A DNA stretch of 64,000 nt. It comes from Ruminococcus sp. (GTDB lineage: Bacteria; Bacillota; Clostridia; Oscillospirales; Acutalibacteraceae). The DNA lies in the NCBI GenBank assembly GCA_017403985.1, contig JAFRDE010000041.1, forward strand, positions 18,273 through 82,272, given 5' to 3'. The translations under genes and the position numbers were made by a program. Under the pieces are notes generated by a model, which was given only the letters and a program-made list of their open reading frames with translations, ran no database searches and was not told the origin of the DNA. Every line of letters starts with the position of its first letter. Positions within the stretch are counted from its first letter, which is position 1. Positions 1 through 8,642 of this stretch are shown one piece after another.

Positions 1-516
1 CTCTAAGAAGATGATGTCGTCGCGATCCGCGGCTGAACCCTCCGCCAGAACCGCAACCTTGCCGACGATATTGCCGCCTGTCTTTGCGACCAGCTTTTCC
101 AGCGCTTTCAAGCTCTCACCGGTGGAGATAACATCGTCGACGATAAGGACACGCTTGCCTTTCATCGCTTCGGCGTCGTCGCTGCCGAGAAACAGCGTCT
201 GACGGCTGAGCGTCGTGATCGATTTGACCTCAACGCAGATGGGATCGGGCATATAGACCTTTAATCCCTTACGAGCGATGATATACTTGCCGCAGCCCTG
301 ACGCGCCATTTCGTAGCAAAGCGGGATACCCTTCGCCTCGGCAGAGATGCAGATATCATGCTCGGGAGCGACCTTCAACAATTCCGCGGCAGCCTTTTCG
401 GTGATCTCAACATCACCGAACATAATAAACGCGGCGATATCCAAATGCTCGTCAACTTCGCACAGCGGAAGCTCGCGCTCACAACCGGCGATGGTCATTT
501 TATAAGTCTTAGCCAC
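1..516 (-). CDS. Adenine-type phosphoribosyltransferase, 3' end cut by window edge
   Basis: Transfers a phosphoribosyl group from PRPP to a purine-type base (salvage), in the cytosol. The 172 residues present carry the diagnostic PRPP-binding motif VLIVDDVISTGES at residues 123-135, with two adjacent acidic residues followed by TG, as in the adenine/xanthine phosphoribosyltransferase family. The start is a GTG at 514-516, preceded by AGAAGG with 7-base spacing. No ATG fits as well. The gene lies just downstream of the HIT-protein gene in the same direction (38-base gap) and may be cotranscribed with it. The carboxyl end lies beyond the window. Base specificity cannot be read from the sequence; adenine is the family default, so no gene symbol is given. 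Confidence 0.8.
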   Translation of the reverse strand, partial: MAKTYKMTIAGCERELPLCEVDEHLDIAAFIMFGDVEITEKAAAELLKVAPEHDICISAEAKGIPLCYEMARQGCGKYIIARKGLKVYMPDPICVEVKSITTLSRQTLFLGSDDAEAMKGKRVLIVDDVISTGESLKALEKLVAKTGGNIVGKVAVLAEGSAADRDDIIFLE

Positions 517-554
517 AATAAAACCTTCTTTATGAAATATTTGATTAGATCTCT

Positions 555-896
555 TCAAGCCATTCCGACACCGAGCTGCTTACCGCCCAGCAGATGGAAA
601 TGGAGGTGCATCACGGACTGACAGCCTTCCTTGCCGCAGTTCGTTACGACGCGGTAGCCGTTCTCAAGCCCCAGCTCCTTCGCGACGGCGGGGATCTTCG
701 AGAAGATGTGTCCTACGATATCGCAGTTATCCTCATTGATCTCGTTCGCGCTGCTTATATGCTCCTTCGGAACGAACAGCACATGCACCGGCGCCATCGG
801 GTTGATATCGTGGAACGCGATGATGCGGTCGTCCTCATAGACTTTATTCGACGGGATCTCGCCCGCAGCGATTTTGCAAAAAATACAGTCAGACAT
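555..896 (-). CDS. HIT family nucleotide-binding hydrolase
   Basis: Histidine-triad protein of 113 residues, the usual size of the bacterial PKCI/Hint group, which hydrolyses nucleoside phosphoramidates or adenylated compounds in the cytosol. The triad HLHFH lies at residues 97-101 and is followed by LLGG, as in the family; the N-terminal CIFCKI motif is also typical. The start is ATG at 896 because AGGAGG lies 6 bases upstream; an upstream in-frame ATG at 917 would place this SD inside the gene. The phosphoribosyltransferase gene follows 38 bases downstream. The physiological substrate is unknown. Confidence 0.9.
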   Translation of the reverse strand: MSDCIFCKIAAGEIPSNKVYEDDRIIAFHDINPMAPVHVLFVPKEHISSANEINEDNCDIVGHIFSKIPAVAKELGLENGYRVVTNCGKEGCQSVMHLHFHLLGGKQLGVGMA

Positions 897-964
897 AATT
901 ACCTCCTGAATTATCATTGATTCGACATCATTATTTTATAACTAACGCCGTGAATAGTCAAGAC

Positions 965-1924
965 TTATTCAACGCTCAGATCGCAGGATTTGATCATATC
1001 GCGCAGTGTCTTTGCCGAATCACGCAGCTTTTTCAGTTCATCATCATCCAGTGTGAACGGGATCTCGCTTTCGATACCGTCCTTGCCGACGACCACGGGG
1101 ATCGACAGCGCGACGTCGTTCAAGCCGAAACGCCCGTGCTGGATCGACGATACAGGCAGGATGCTCTTTTCATCGCGGATGATCGCCTCACAGATGCGCT
1201 TAGCCGACATCGCGATACCGTAATAGGTAGCGCGCTTTTTGCTGATGATATCATAAGCGGCATTCTTGACCTCTTCGGCGATATTCTCCTTTGCCAGATC
1301 ATGGTCGTGATAATAGCCGCGCATCTCACAGAATCGGCTGATGTCTACGCCGGAAACATTGGCGCTGCTCCACGCGGCAAACTCGCTGTCGCCGTGCTCG
1401 CCGATGATGAACGCGTGGATGGAACGGGGATCGACGCCTAAATGCTCGCTGAGATTGAAGCGCAGGCGCGCGGAATCCAGAACGGTACCGGAACCGAATA
1501 CACGGCTGTCGGGGAGTCCGGAGAGCTCCTTCGCGGCATAAGTCAGGACATCGACCGGATTCGCGACGATCAGCAGGATACCCTTGAAATTGCGCTTCGC
1601 GATCTCGGGAATAATGGATTTAAAGATACCGACATTCTTTTTGATCAGATCAAGACGCGTCTCGCCGGGCTTCTGCGCGGCGCCCGCCGTCACGATAATG
1701 ATCGCGCTGTCCGCGATATCGTCGTAATCGCCGGCATAGATCTCACAGGGTTTTGAAAACGGTACGCCGTGAGAGATATCCAGCGCCTCGCCCTCCGCCT
1801 TTGCTCTGTCGGCGTCCAGCATCACGATCTCGGAAAACAGACCGCTCTGCATCAGCGCAAACGCCGTAGCCGATCCGACAAATCCGCAGCCTACAACGGC
1901 AACTTTTCTTGAATTGACAGCCAT
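965..1924 (-). CDS. ldh: L-lactate dehydrogenase
   Basis: NADH-dependent reduction of pyruvate to L-lactate, a fermentative sink for reducing power. The 319-residue length is normal. A Rossmann motif GCGFVG lies at residues 12-17, the substrate/loop arginine is in GETR (R90), the NAD-binding ANPVD motif is near 121-125, and the catalytic histidine is H177 in IGEHGDSE. The arginine after GET fits lactate rather than malate dehydrogenases, but LDH and MDH are close and specificity is inferred. AAGGAG lies about 9 bases upstream of the ATG. The gene appears monocistronic, with its own promoter in the AT-rich gap upstream. Confidence 0.92.
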   Translation of the reverse strand: MAVNSRKVAVVGCGFVGSATAFALMQSGLFSEIVMLDADRAKAEGEALDISHGVPFSKPCEIYAGDYDDIADSAIIIVTAGAAQKPGETRLDLIKKNVGIFKSIIPEIAKRNFKGILLIVANPVDVLTYAAKELSGLPDSRVFGSGTVLDSARLRFNLSEHLGVDPRSIHAFIIGEHGDSEFAAWSSANVSGVDISRFCEMRGYYHDHDLAKENIAEEVKNAAYDIISKKRATYYGIAMSAKRICEAIIRDEKSILPVSSIQHGRFGLNDVALSIPVVVGKDGIESEIPFTLDDDELKKLRDSAKTLRDMIKSCDLSVE

Positions 1925-1964
1925 AGTTTACAACTCCTTATAAAAATTGATTAATTACATCTTT

Positions 1965-1992
1965 ATAATATCATAACCACATAAAAAAGCAA
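1965..1992 (-). promoter_or_regulatory. Candidate sigma-A promoter of ldh
   Basis: On the minus strand TTGCTT, 16 bases, then TATTAT, about 40 bases upstream of the ldh start. The match is moderate and the region is AT-rich, so chance matches are possible. Confidence 0.4.
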
Positions 1993-2083
1993 TATCAATA
2001 TCGTATTATTTTTCGATATTATTCTTATAACGAATGATAATGAAAATAAATTCAAATTTATTGCTTTAATTCTTTAAATCTTC

Positions 2084-2112
2084 TTGACTTTAAATCGTTG
2101 AAGTGTTAAGAT
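2084..2112 (+). promoter_or_regulatory. Candidate promoter of the amidohydrolase-symporter unit
   Basis: TTGACT and TAAGAT separated by exactly 17 bases, upstream of the repeat and of the amidohydrolase. The -35 matches 5 of 6 consensus bases and the -10 matches 4 of 6. Confidence 0.5.
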
Positions 2113-2137
2113 AGACACGTTGCTGATTCCTAAATCA

Positions 2138-2191
2138 GGCTCCCTTTCCTAAGGGAGCTGTCACATGACGAGCGTGTCATGTGACTGAGGG
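2138..2191. repeat. Dispersed hairpin repeat family A, copy 1
   Basis: GGCTCCCTTT..AAGGGAGC hairpin followed by GTCACATGAC..GTCATGTGAC, a second hairpin, ending GACTGAGGG. The same order (G/C-rich AAAGGGAGC hairpin, then a GTC..GAC hairpin, then CTGAGG) recurs near 6201, 35214 and 48224 in this window. It lies in the leader of the amidohydrolase gene. Confidence 0.85.
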
Positions 2192-2227
2192 TTGATACGC
2201 GAGAATAATAAGATATTAGAAGATAAT

Positions 2228-3058
2228 ATGATCATAGATTTTCACACACATGTCTATCCCGATAAAATAGCGCAAAGAACGGTCAATGCGCTCCAGAAAT
2301 TCGTCGACGGCACGCCGTATACCGACGGCACGGTCGACGGACTGCTGCACAGCATGAAGGAAGCGGGCGTTGGTAAATGCGTTATCCTCCCCGTCACTAC
2401 CAGATCGGGGCAATTCGAAAGCATTACGAAATTCGCAAAGCACATCAATGATACATACGATAACCTGATCTCCTTCGGCGGTATCCATCCCGATGATGAA
2501 GATATCCCCGCCAAGATTCGTTTCCTTAAAGACAGCGGCTTCAAAGGGATCAAGATTCATCCCGACTACACCGAAACGTTTATCGACGACGAACGATACA
2601 TCCGTATGATCGCCGAAGCAAAGCAAGCGGGGCTCTCAGTGATCACCCACGCGGGAAAAGATCCTGCATACGACATAATCCACTGCCCGCCCGACAGAGG
2701 GATCAACATGCTCAGAAAAGTCAATGAGCTTGTCCCCGGGACAAAGACCTTTCTGATATTCGCCCATTTAGGCGGCAGTCTTGATATAAAAGAAGCGGAG
2801 AAGTATCTGGTCGGACAGAACTGCTATATCGATATCAGCTGTTCGTTCAACGACATCGGTACGCTCAGTAAAACAACCGACGACGATATCGTCAGAGTGA
2901 TCAAAAATCACGGCGCCGACAAGATCCTGTTTGCGACCGATTCCCCTTGGAACGGTCAGAAGGAATATGTCAAACGCTTCAAAACGCTCAAAGGTCTTTC
3001 CGATACCGAAAAGGAAATGATCCTCGGAAAGAACGCCGAGAGAATCCTGAATTTGTAA
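2228..3058 (+). CDS. Amidohydrolase-family metal-dependent hydrolase (COG2159-like)
   Basis: A 276-residue TIM-barrel hydrolase of the amidohydrolase-2 type. Metal-ligand signatures are DFHTH at the N-terminus, IKIHPDY in the middle, ITHAGKD, and a late ATDSPW aspartate. This fits small cytosolic enzymes that hydrolyse or decarboxylate ring acids and related compounds; the substrate cannot be inferred. Start: the ATG at 2228 immediately precedes the conserved IIDFHTH. An upstream TTG at 2192 is possible but would add unconserved residues and overlap the repeat. AGAAG lies 5 to 6 bases upstream. A symporter gene follows 46 bases downstream on the same strand, with a small hairpin (ATGTCAT..ATGACAT, 3066-3082) between them, so the two are probably one transcript. 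Confidence 0.75.
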   Translation: MIIDFHTHVYPDKIAQRTVNALQKFVDGTPYTDGTVDGLLHSMKEAGVGKCVILPVTTRSGQFESITKFAKHINDTYDNLISFGGIHPDDEDIPAKIRFLKDSGFKGIKIHPDYTETFIDDERYIRMIAEAKQAGLSVITHAGKDPAYDIIHCPPDRGINMLRKVNELVPGTKTFLIFAHLGGSLDIKEAEKYLVGQNCYIDISCSFNDIGTLSKTTDDDIVRVIKNHGADKILFATDSPWNGQKEYVKRFKTLKGLSDTEKEMILGKNAERILNL

Positions 3059-3104
3059 TCTATATGTCATCCAATGACATGATATATAAGGAGAGAAAAC
3101 AGAA

Positions 3105-4682
3105 ATGGACATGTTTATCAAAATCGCTTTCTTGGTCATCTTCTTCGCCGTTATGATCGGCGTAGGCGTTTACTGCAGAAGGCAAAGCACAGACGTCAAC
3201 GGCTTCGTACTGGGCAACCGCTCCGTCGGTCCCTGGCTGACCGCGTTCGCCTTCGGTACCTCGTACTTCTCGGCGGTCATCTTCGTCGGCTACGCAGGAC
3301 AGTTCGGCTGGAAGTTCGGTATGGCTTCCACCTGGATCGGCTTGGGCAACGCCTTTATCGGCTCTCTGCTGGCGTGGAACATTCTGGGCAGACGTACCCG
3401 CGTCATGACTCAGCATCTGGATTCCGCCACCATGCCCGACTTCTTTATGAAGCGTTATGATTCCAAGGCGCTGAAGATCGCCGCGGCGATCATCATCTTC
3501 ATCTTCCTGATCCCCTATACCGCTTCGCTGTACAACGGTCTTTCCAGACTGTTCGAGATGGCGTTTGGTATCCCCTACTGGATCTGCGTTATCGCGATGG
3601 CGGTTCTGACCGGCATCTATGTCGTTATCGGCGGCTACATGGCTACCGCGATCAACGACTTTATCCAGGGTATCATCATGATCTTCGGCATCGTTGCCGT
3701 TATCTGGGCGGTACTGAGAGTCAACGGCGGTTTGGGTTCTACCATCACCCTGCTTTCCAAGATCAAAACGGAAACCAGCGCTATGGACGGTCCCTTTACC
3801 TCCTTCTTCGGTCCCGATATCTTCGGTCTGATCGGCGTTGTCATCCTGACCTCGCTCGGCACATGGGGTCTGCCCCAGATGGTGCAGAAATTCTATGCCA
3901 TCAAGTCTGAGAAATCCATCAGCACCGGTACCATCGTATCCACCGTATTCGCGATCATCGTCGCGGGCGGCTGTTACTTCCTCGGCGGCTTCGGTCGTCT
4001 CTTCGGCACGGCAGGAGCAGACGGCAAGCCCGTAGGCGGCTTCGACTCCGTCATCCCCACCATGCTCGAGACTCTTTCCCCCGTTCTCATCGGTATCGTC
4101 GTCATCCTCGTACTGTCGGCTTCCATGAGCACGCTGTCGAGCCTCGTTCTGACCTCGAGCTCCGTACTGACGATCGACTTCATCGACCCGGTATTCTTCA
4201 AGAAGAAGGAACTCGGCGAGAAGAAAAAGGTATCGATCATGCGTATCTTCATCGTCTTCTTTATCGCCCTTTCCGCGGTCATCGCGATCATTCAGGCGAA
4301 TTCGCCCGTCATGTTCATCTCGCAGATGATGGGCGTCAGCTGGGGCGCTTTAGCGGGCGCGTTCCTCGCGCCGTTCATGTACGGTCTGTATATGAAGCGC
4401 GTTCCGAAGATCGCCGTATGGATCAACTACATCTTAGGCGTCGGTATCTCGCTCGCATCCTTTGTCTGCAATATGGCAGGCGTGAAATTCGCAAGCCCGA
4501 TCCTCACCTACTTCCAGTCTCCGATCAACGCGGGCATGGCGGCTATGCTGCTCGGTATCATCATCACCCCGATCATCACACTGATCGCTCCCGCCAAGGA
4601 TAAGGACAGACAGGAACAGATCTTCTCCTGCTACAAGAAGACGCATACTGTTTCTTCAAAGCATTCCATCGACGAGAACTGA
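3105..4682 (+). CDS. Sodium:solute symporter (SSS family)
   Basis: A 525-residue polytopic membrane protein with about 13 predicted hydrophobic segments, the usual length and pattern for SSS transporters (Na+-coupled uptake of organic acids, amino acids, sugars or vitamins). Family signatures include NRSVGPWLTAFAFGTSYFSA near the N-terminus and a GGYMATAINDFIQG stretch in the middle. GGAG lies upstream of the ATG at rather long spacing. It sits between an amidohydrolase and the arylacetate-activation operon. From that position, uptake of an aryl acid is a reasonable guess, but the sequence does not fix the substrate. The C-terminal tail after the last helix is short and polar. Confidence 0.85.
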   Translation: MDMFIKIAFLVIFFAVMIGVGVYCRRQSTDVNGFVLGNRSVGPWLTAFAFGTSYFSAVIFVGYAGQFGWKFGMASTWIGLGNAFIGSLLAWNILGRRTRVMTQHLDSATMPDFFMKRYDSKALKIAAAIIIFIFLIPYTASLYNGLSRLFEMAFGIPYWICVIAMAVLTGIYVVIGGYMATAINDFIQGIIMIFGIVAVIWAVLRVNGGLGSTITLLSKIKTETSAMDGPFTSFFGPDIFGLIGVVILTSLGTWGLPQMVQKFYAIKSEKSISTGTIVSTVFAIIVAGGCYFLGGFGRLFGTAGADGKPVGGFDSVIPTMLETLSPVLIGIVVILVLSASMSTLSSLVLTSSSVLTIDFIDPVFFKKKELGEKKKVSIMRIFIVFFIALSAVIAIIQANSPVMFISQMMGVSWGALAGAFLAPFMYGLYMKRVPKIAVWINYILGVGISLASFVCNMAGVKFASPILTYFQSPINAGMAAMLLGIIITPIITLIAPAKDKDRQEQIFSCYKKTHTVSSKHSIDEN

Positions 4683-4704
4683 TTATAGTACGGCATCTGT
4701 AATT

Positions 4705-4741
4705 TGTGGGATTGCCACGCCCTAAAGGGCTCGCAATGACA
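4705..4741. repeat. Solo end of family B repeat
   Basis: TGTGGGATTGCCACG, a short hairpin CCCTAAAGGG, then CTCGCAATGACA. Related stretches occur at 20899, 37303, 43031, 58703 and 60714. It lies 22 bases after the symporter stop codon. Confidence 0.85.
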
Positions 4742-4766
4742 GAATAAATAATCGACAAATAAATAC

Positions 4767-4804
4767 AAAAGGAGTCTATCGGCTATTGCCTTTAGACTTC
4801 TTTT
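4767..4804 (+). terminator. Possible terminator of the symporter transcript
   Basis: AAAAGGAGTCT (4767-4777) can pair with AGACTTCTTTT (4794-4804) with one mismatch. The U-run is inside the stem, and the hairpin overlaps the next promoter, so it may be a weak terminator or coincidence. Confidence 0.3.
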
Positions 4805-4814
4805 GCGCTATAAT
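4786..4814 (+). promoter_or_regulatory. Promoter of the paaK-ior-ACT operon
   Basis: TTGCCT, 17 bases, TATAAT (4809-4814). The perfect -10 and ideal spacing predict transcription start near 4821 and a leader of about 50 bases before the first gene. Confidence 0.65.
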
Positions 4815-4871
4815 AAATATGTATGTACGCCCGATAAGGACGCACGAAAATCGAAAAGAGGAATTTACAAC

Positions 4872-6173
4872 ATGATTTTTCAAAAGGACATTGAAACTTT
4901 ACCGAGAAAAGAAATCGAAGCGCTCCAGCTCGAACGCCTGAAATGGGTGGTCAAGTACTGCTATGATAACGTACCGCTCTATCATCAGCGCCTGACTGAC
5001 TGCGGCGTGCTGGACGGCTCAAAGATCAAGCAGCTCTCCGATATCGAGTACATCCCCTTTACCACCAAGGACGATTTCAGAGATAACTATCCCTTTGGTC
5101 TGGTTGCCGCCGACATGAAGGATATCGTGCGCATCCACGCGTCCTCCGGTACCACCGGCAAGCCCACCACCGGCGTTTATACGAAAGAAGACCTCGATAT
5201 CTGGTCCGACTGTGTCGCGCGCGTCGCGTGCGCGGGCGGCGTGACCCCCGACGATATCATCCAGATCAGCTTCGGCTACGGTCTGTTCACCGGCGCGCTG
5301 GGTCTGCACTACGGCATGGAAAAGCTCGGCGCGACCGTCATTCCCGCTTCTTCGGGCAATACGCCCAAGCAGCTGATGATGCTCCGCGACTGGGGCGTGA
5401 CCGGTCTGGTCGCGACGCCGTCCTACGCGCTGTATCTGTCCGAAGCGATGAAGGAAGCGGGTTATCCGCTGTCCGATTACAGCCTCAGACTCGGTATCTT
5501 AGGATCTGAGCCCTGTACCGTATCCATGCGTGAGCAGATCGAGCGCAACTTCAATATCCGCGTCTCCGACAACTACGGCATGACGGAGCTCGGCGGTCCC
5601 GGCGTTTCCGGTGACTGTGAAGCGCGCGACGGCATGCACTTTGCAGAGGATCATTTCCTGCCCGAGATCATCGACACCGATACCGGCAAGAGACTGGGCG
5701 AAGGCGAGGTCGGCGAGCTGGTCGTCACCACCCTGACCCGCAAGGGTATGCCCGTCCTCAGATACCGCACCAAGGACATCACTAAGCTTGATTATCAGCC
5801 CTGCTCCTGCGGCAGAACCCATTGCAGGATGGCAAAAACCATGGGCAGAACCGACGATATGCTGATCATCAAGGGCGTCAACGTCTTCCCCACCCAGATC
5901 GAGAACATCCTGATCAACATCCCCGATATCGCGCCGCATTACATGCTGTACATCACGCGTCAGAACTACCGCGACAGTTTAGAGATCAAGGTCGAGGTCA
6001 TCAACGAAGCACTGCTCGACAACTATCAGATGCTCGACGGCTTAAAGAAGCGTATCGAGGCAAAGCTGCAGTCCGTTCTCGGTCTGAGAACCAAGGTCAC
6101 GCTGGTAGCGCCCAAGACGCTTGAAAGATTCCAGGGCAAAGCGAAGAGAATCGTCGATCTGAGAAATCAATAA
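4872..6173 (+). CDS. paaK: Phenylacetate-CoA ligase (arylacetate activation), copy 1
   Basis: ATP-dependent adenylate-forming ligase that makes aryl-acetyl-CoA from an arylacetate. The 433-residue length is typical of PaaK. The P-loop SSGTTGKPT lies at residues 91-99, the adenylate-contacting NYGMTELGGPG follows in the middle, and the hinge region has YRTKD. A cysteine-containing CSCGRTHC element near the C-terminal domain is common to this family. The ATG at 4872 is chosen because AGAGG lies about 10 bases upstream and homology begins there; a longer frame opening at 4803 would run through the promoter. It is followed by indolepyruvate oxidoreductase genes, an arrangement known both for aromatic amino acid oxidation and for reductive arylacetate carboxylation. 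Confidence 0.9.
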   Translation: MIFQKDIETLPRKEIEALQLERLKWVVKYCYDNVPLYHQRLTDCGVLDGSKIKQLSDIEYIPFTTKDDFRDNYPFGLVAADMKDIVRIHASSGTTGKPTTGVYTKEDLDIWSDCVARVACAGGVTPDDIIQISFGYGLFTGALGLHYGMEKLGATVIPASSGNTPKQLMMLRDWGVTGLVATPSYALYLSEAMKEAGYPLSDYSLRLGILGSEPCTVSMREQIERNFNIRVSDNYGMTELGGPGVSGDCEARDGMHFAEDHFLPEIIDTDTGKRLGEGEVGELVVTTLTRKGMPVLRYRTKDITKLDYQPCSCGRTHCRMAKTMGRTDDMLIIKGVNVFPTQIENILINIPDIAPHYMLYITRQNYRDSLEIKVEVINEALLDNYQMLDGLKKRIEAKLQSVLGLRTKVTLVAPKTLERFQGKAKRIVDLRNQ

Positions 6174-6200
6174 TAGGTTCGCCTTCGGCGTAAATTCATA

Positions 6201-6249
6201 CAATTCCTCAGTCGCCATACGGCGACAGCTCCCTTTACCAAAGGGAGCC
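6201..6249. repeat. Dispersed hairpin repeat family A, copy 2
   Basis: CAATTCCTCAGTCGCC..GGCGACAGCTCCCTTT..AAAGGGAGCC, the inverse orientation of copy 1. It fills the gap between paaK and iorA and ends six bases before the GAAAGG that probably serves iorA. Confidence 0.85.
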
Positions 6250-6270
6250 TTGAAGAAAGGCAAGATGCAT

Positions 6271-8019
6271 ATGAAAGACTTATTGATCGGTAACGCCGCG
6301 GTCGCGCGCGGCTTATATGAGGGCGGATGCGCCGTGATCTCCAGTTATCCCGGCACACCCAGCACCGAGATTACCGAATTTTTTGCGAAATATGACGACG
6401 TCTACGCCGAGTGGGCGCCGAATGAAAAGGTAGCGATGGAGGCGGCTTTCGGCTCCGCGCTGCGCGGCAAGCGTTCCGCGTGCTGCATGAAGCACGTCGG
6501 CTTGAACGTTGCCGCCGATCCGCTGTTCACCATGTCCTACACCGGCGTGAACGCGGGTATCGTCATCTGCGTCGCCGACGATCCCGGCATGCACAGCTCC
6601 CAGAACGAACAGGACTCCCGCCACTACGCGATCGCGTCCAAGGTCCCGATGCTCGAGCCGTCCGACTCTCAGGAGGCGCTGGATTATGCGAAGCTCGCGT
6701 ATGAGATTTCCGAACAGTTCGACACCCCCGTTCTGCTGAAGATGTGCACCAGAGTCGCACATTCTCAGAGCATCGTCGAATTAGGCGAGCGCACAGAGAT
6801 CACCAAGGATTATACCAAGAATCCGCAGAAATACATCATGACCCCGGGCAACGCGATCCGCCGTCATCCGTTCGTCGAAGAACGAACCCGTAAGCTGACC
6901 GAGTACGCCGAGACCTCTTCCCTCAACCGCATCGAAGAGGGCGACGGGAACCGCGGGTTCGGAATCATCACTTCCTCCACCTCCTACCAATATGTAAAGG
7001 AAGCCTTCGGCGACAGCGTATCCGTCTTGAAGCTCGGCATGATCAATCCACTGCCCGTCAAGCTGATACAGGATTTCTCAGCGAAAGTCGGCAAGGTCTA
7101 TGTCATCGAAGAACTCGATCCGATCATCGAGACCCATTGCAAGAACATCGGCGTCGACGTCATCGGCAAAGATAAGTTCTCTATCCTCGGCGAGTTCAGC
7201 CAGAAGAGCATCGAGCAGGCGTTCGAGATGGCTGACAAGACCGTATTCAGCCTCGATACCGAGATCCCGGTACGCCCCCCGATGATGTGCTCCGGCTGTC
7301 CGCACAGAGGCATCTACTATGTCCTCGCCAAGAACAAGATCACCGCGCTCGGCGATATCGGCTGCTACACCTTAGGCGCCGCGCCGCCCCTGAACGCGCT
7401 GGATATGACGCTCTGCATGGGCGCTTCCGTCTCCGGTCTGCACGGCTACAACAAAGCCGGCGGCGACGAGACCGAGGGCAAGACCGTATGCGTGATCGGC
7501 GACTCGACCTTTATGCATTCCGGCATCACGGGTCTGGTCAATATCGCGTATAACCAGAGCAATTCGACCGTCATCATCCTCGACAACTCCATCACCGGCA
7601 TGACGGGTCATCAGCAGAATCCGACCACCGGCTATAACATCAAGGGCGATCCCGCCGGTAAGGTCAATCTCGAGGAGCTCTGCCGCAGTATCGGCATCAA
7701 CTCCGTGCGCGTGGTCGATCCGTATAACCTCGAGGAATGTGAGAAGGCGGTCAAGGAAGAGCTCGCGAAAGACGAGCCCTCCGTCATCATCTCCCGCCGT
7801 CCGTGCGTACTCTTAAAGTACGTCAAGCCCAAAAAGCCGCTGTGGGTGAATCCCGAAACATGCCGCGGCTGTAAGAAATGTATGAAATTCGGCTGTCCGT
7901 CCATCTCTTTCCGTGACGGTCACGCCGTTGTAGATACCACCCTTTGCGTCGGATGCGGCGTATGCGCTCAGCTCTGCCCCTTTGACGCGTTTGAAAGCGA
8001 GGTGCCCGGTAATGACTAA
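6271..8019 (+). CDS. iorA: Indolepyruvate ferredoxin oxidoreductase, alpha subunit
   Basis: Large subunit of the thiamine-diphosphate enzyme that interconverts arylpyruvate and aryl-acetyl-CoA plus CO2 using ferredoxin. It is 582 residues, normal for IorA. The N-terminus MKDLLIGNAAVARG is the family's pyrimidine-binding domain. The TPP-binding half carries CSGCPHRG and GDIGCYTLG. Two 4Fe-4S clusters are bound at about residues 531-570 (CRGCKKC..C and CVGCGVC..CP). The start is ATG at 6271 with GAAAGG 10 bases upstream; ATG 6265 at 4-base spacing is the alternative. The gene overlaps iorB by 8 bases, so the subunits are translationally coupled. Reaction direction depends on CO2 and reduced ferredoxin. 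Confidence 0.93.
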   Translation: MKDLLIGNAAVARGLYEGGCAVISSYPGTPSTEITEFFAKYDDVYAEWAPNEKVAMEAAFGSALRGKRSACCMKHVGLNVAADPLFTMSYTGVNAGIVICVADDPGMHSSQNEQDSRHYAIASKVPMLEPSDSQEALDYAKLAYEISEQFDTPVLLKMCTRVAHSQSIVELGERTEITKDYTKNPQKYIMTPGNAIRRHPFVEERTRKLTEYAETSSLNRIEEGDGNRGFGIITSSTSYQYVKEAFGDSVSVLKLGMINPLPVKLIQDFSAKVGKVYVIEELDPIIETHCKNIGVDVIGKDKFSILGEFSQKSIEQAFEMADKTVFSLDTEIPVRPPMMCSGCPHRGIYYVLAKNKITALGDIGCYTLGAAPPLNALDMTLCMGASVSGLHGYNKAGGDETEGKTVCVIGDSTFMHSGITGLVNIAYNQSNSTVIILDNSITGMTGHQQNPTTGYNIKGDPAGKVNLEELCRSIGINSVRVVDPYNLEECEKAVKEELAKDEPSVIISRRPCVLLKYVKPKKPLWVNPETCRGCKKCMKFGCPSISFRDGHAVVDTTLCVGCGVCAQLCPFDAFESEVPGND

Positions 8020-8581
8020 GAATATCATGATCGTCGGCGTAGGCGGTCAGGGCTCCCTGCTCGCCAGTAAGCTGCTCGGCAGACTGCTCGTAGACGAAGG
8101 CTTTGACGTCAAAGTAAGTGAAGTACACGGCATGAGTCAGCGCGGCGGTTCCGTCGTCACCTATGTCCGTTTCGGCGACAAGGTCTACTCCCCCGTCATC
8201 GAGGACGGCGAGGCTGACTTCATCGTATCGTTCGAAAAGATCGAAGCGGCGCGCTATGTGCAGAATCTCAAGAAGGACGGCACCATCATCGTCAACACCC
8301 AGCAGATCGACCCCATGCCCGTTATCATCGGCGCGGCGACCTATCCCGCCGACATTATCGCCGAAATGAAAGCAAAGGGCATCAACGTCGACGATATCGA
8401 CGCGCTGTCGCTGGCGAATGAAGCCGGCTCCTCCAAGGCATGCAACATCGTTCTGATGGGCAGACTCGCCAAATACTTCGATATGCCGAAAGAAAAATGG
8501 CTGACAGCGATCGAAAAGATCGTCAAGCCGCAGTTTGTCGAAATCAACAAGAAAGCGTTTGATTTAGGATATAACTGCTGA
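8012..8581 (+). CDS. iorB: Indolepyruvate ferredoxin oxidoreductase, beta subunit
   Basis: Small subunit of the Ior complex, 189 residues, with the gamma-domain fold of 2-oxoacid:ferredoxin oxidoreductases. The N-terminus has IMIVGVGGQGSLLASKLLG, followed by EVHGMSQRGGSVVTYVRFG, both hallmarks of the family. The ATG at 8012 lies inside the end of iorA (8-base overlap), with GAGG upstream. It forms an (alpha-beta)2 enzyme with IorA in the cytosol. Confidence 0.93.
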   Translation: MTKNIMIVGVGGQGSLLASKLLGRLLVDEGFDVKVSEVHGMSQRGGSVVTYVRFGDKVYSPVIEDGEADFIVSFEKIEAARYVQNLKKDGTIIVNTQQIDPMPVIIGAATYPADIIAEMKAKGINVDDIDALSLANEAGSSKACNIVLMGRLAKYFDMPKEKWLTAIEKIVKPQFVEINKKAFDLGYNC

Positions 8582-8585
8582 TTAA

Positions 8586-8611
8586 GCCTCCCTTTTCCAA
8601 GGGAGCCTCAG
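8586..8611. repeat. Short family A-like hairpin
   Basis: GCCTCCCTTTTCCAAGGGAGCCTCAG, a truncated copy of the AAGGGAGCC hairpin, just after the iorB stop and before the second ligase gene. Confidence 0.7.
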
Positions 8612-8642
8612 TATATGAAAAAACTCAGAAAGGATGAGACCC

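Larger units (their letters stand above)
1925..2227. other. Intergenic region between divergent ldh and amidohydrolase
   Basis: A 303-base non-coding gap. It holds a candidate ldh promoter, a better plus-strand promoter (2084-2112) and one copy of the family A hairpin repeat (2138-2191). No coding potential was seen. Confidence 0.7.

Noticed and set aside
6250-6270. TTG start of iorA at 6250
   Set aside because: It lies before the GAAAGG that serves the downstream ATG; conserved sequence starts at 6271.
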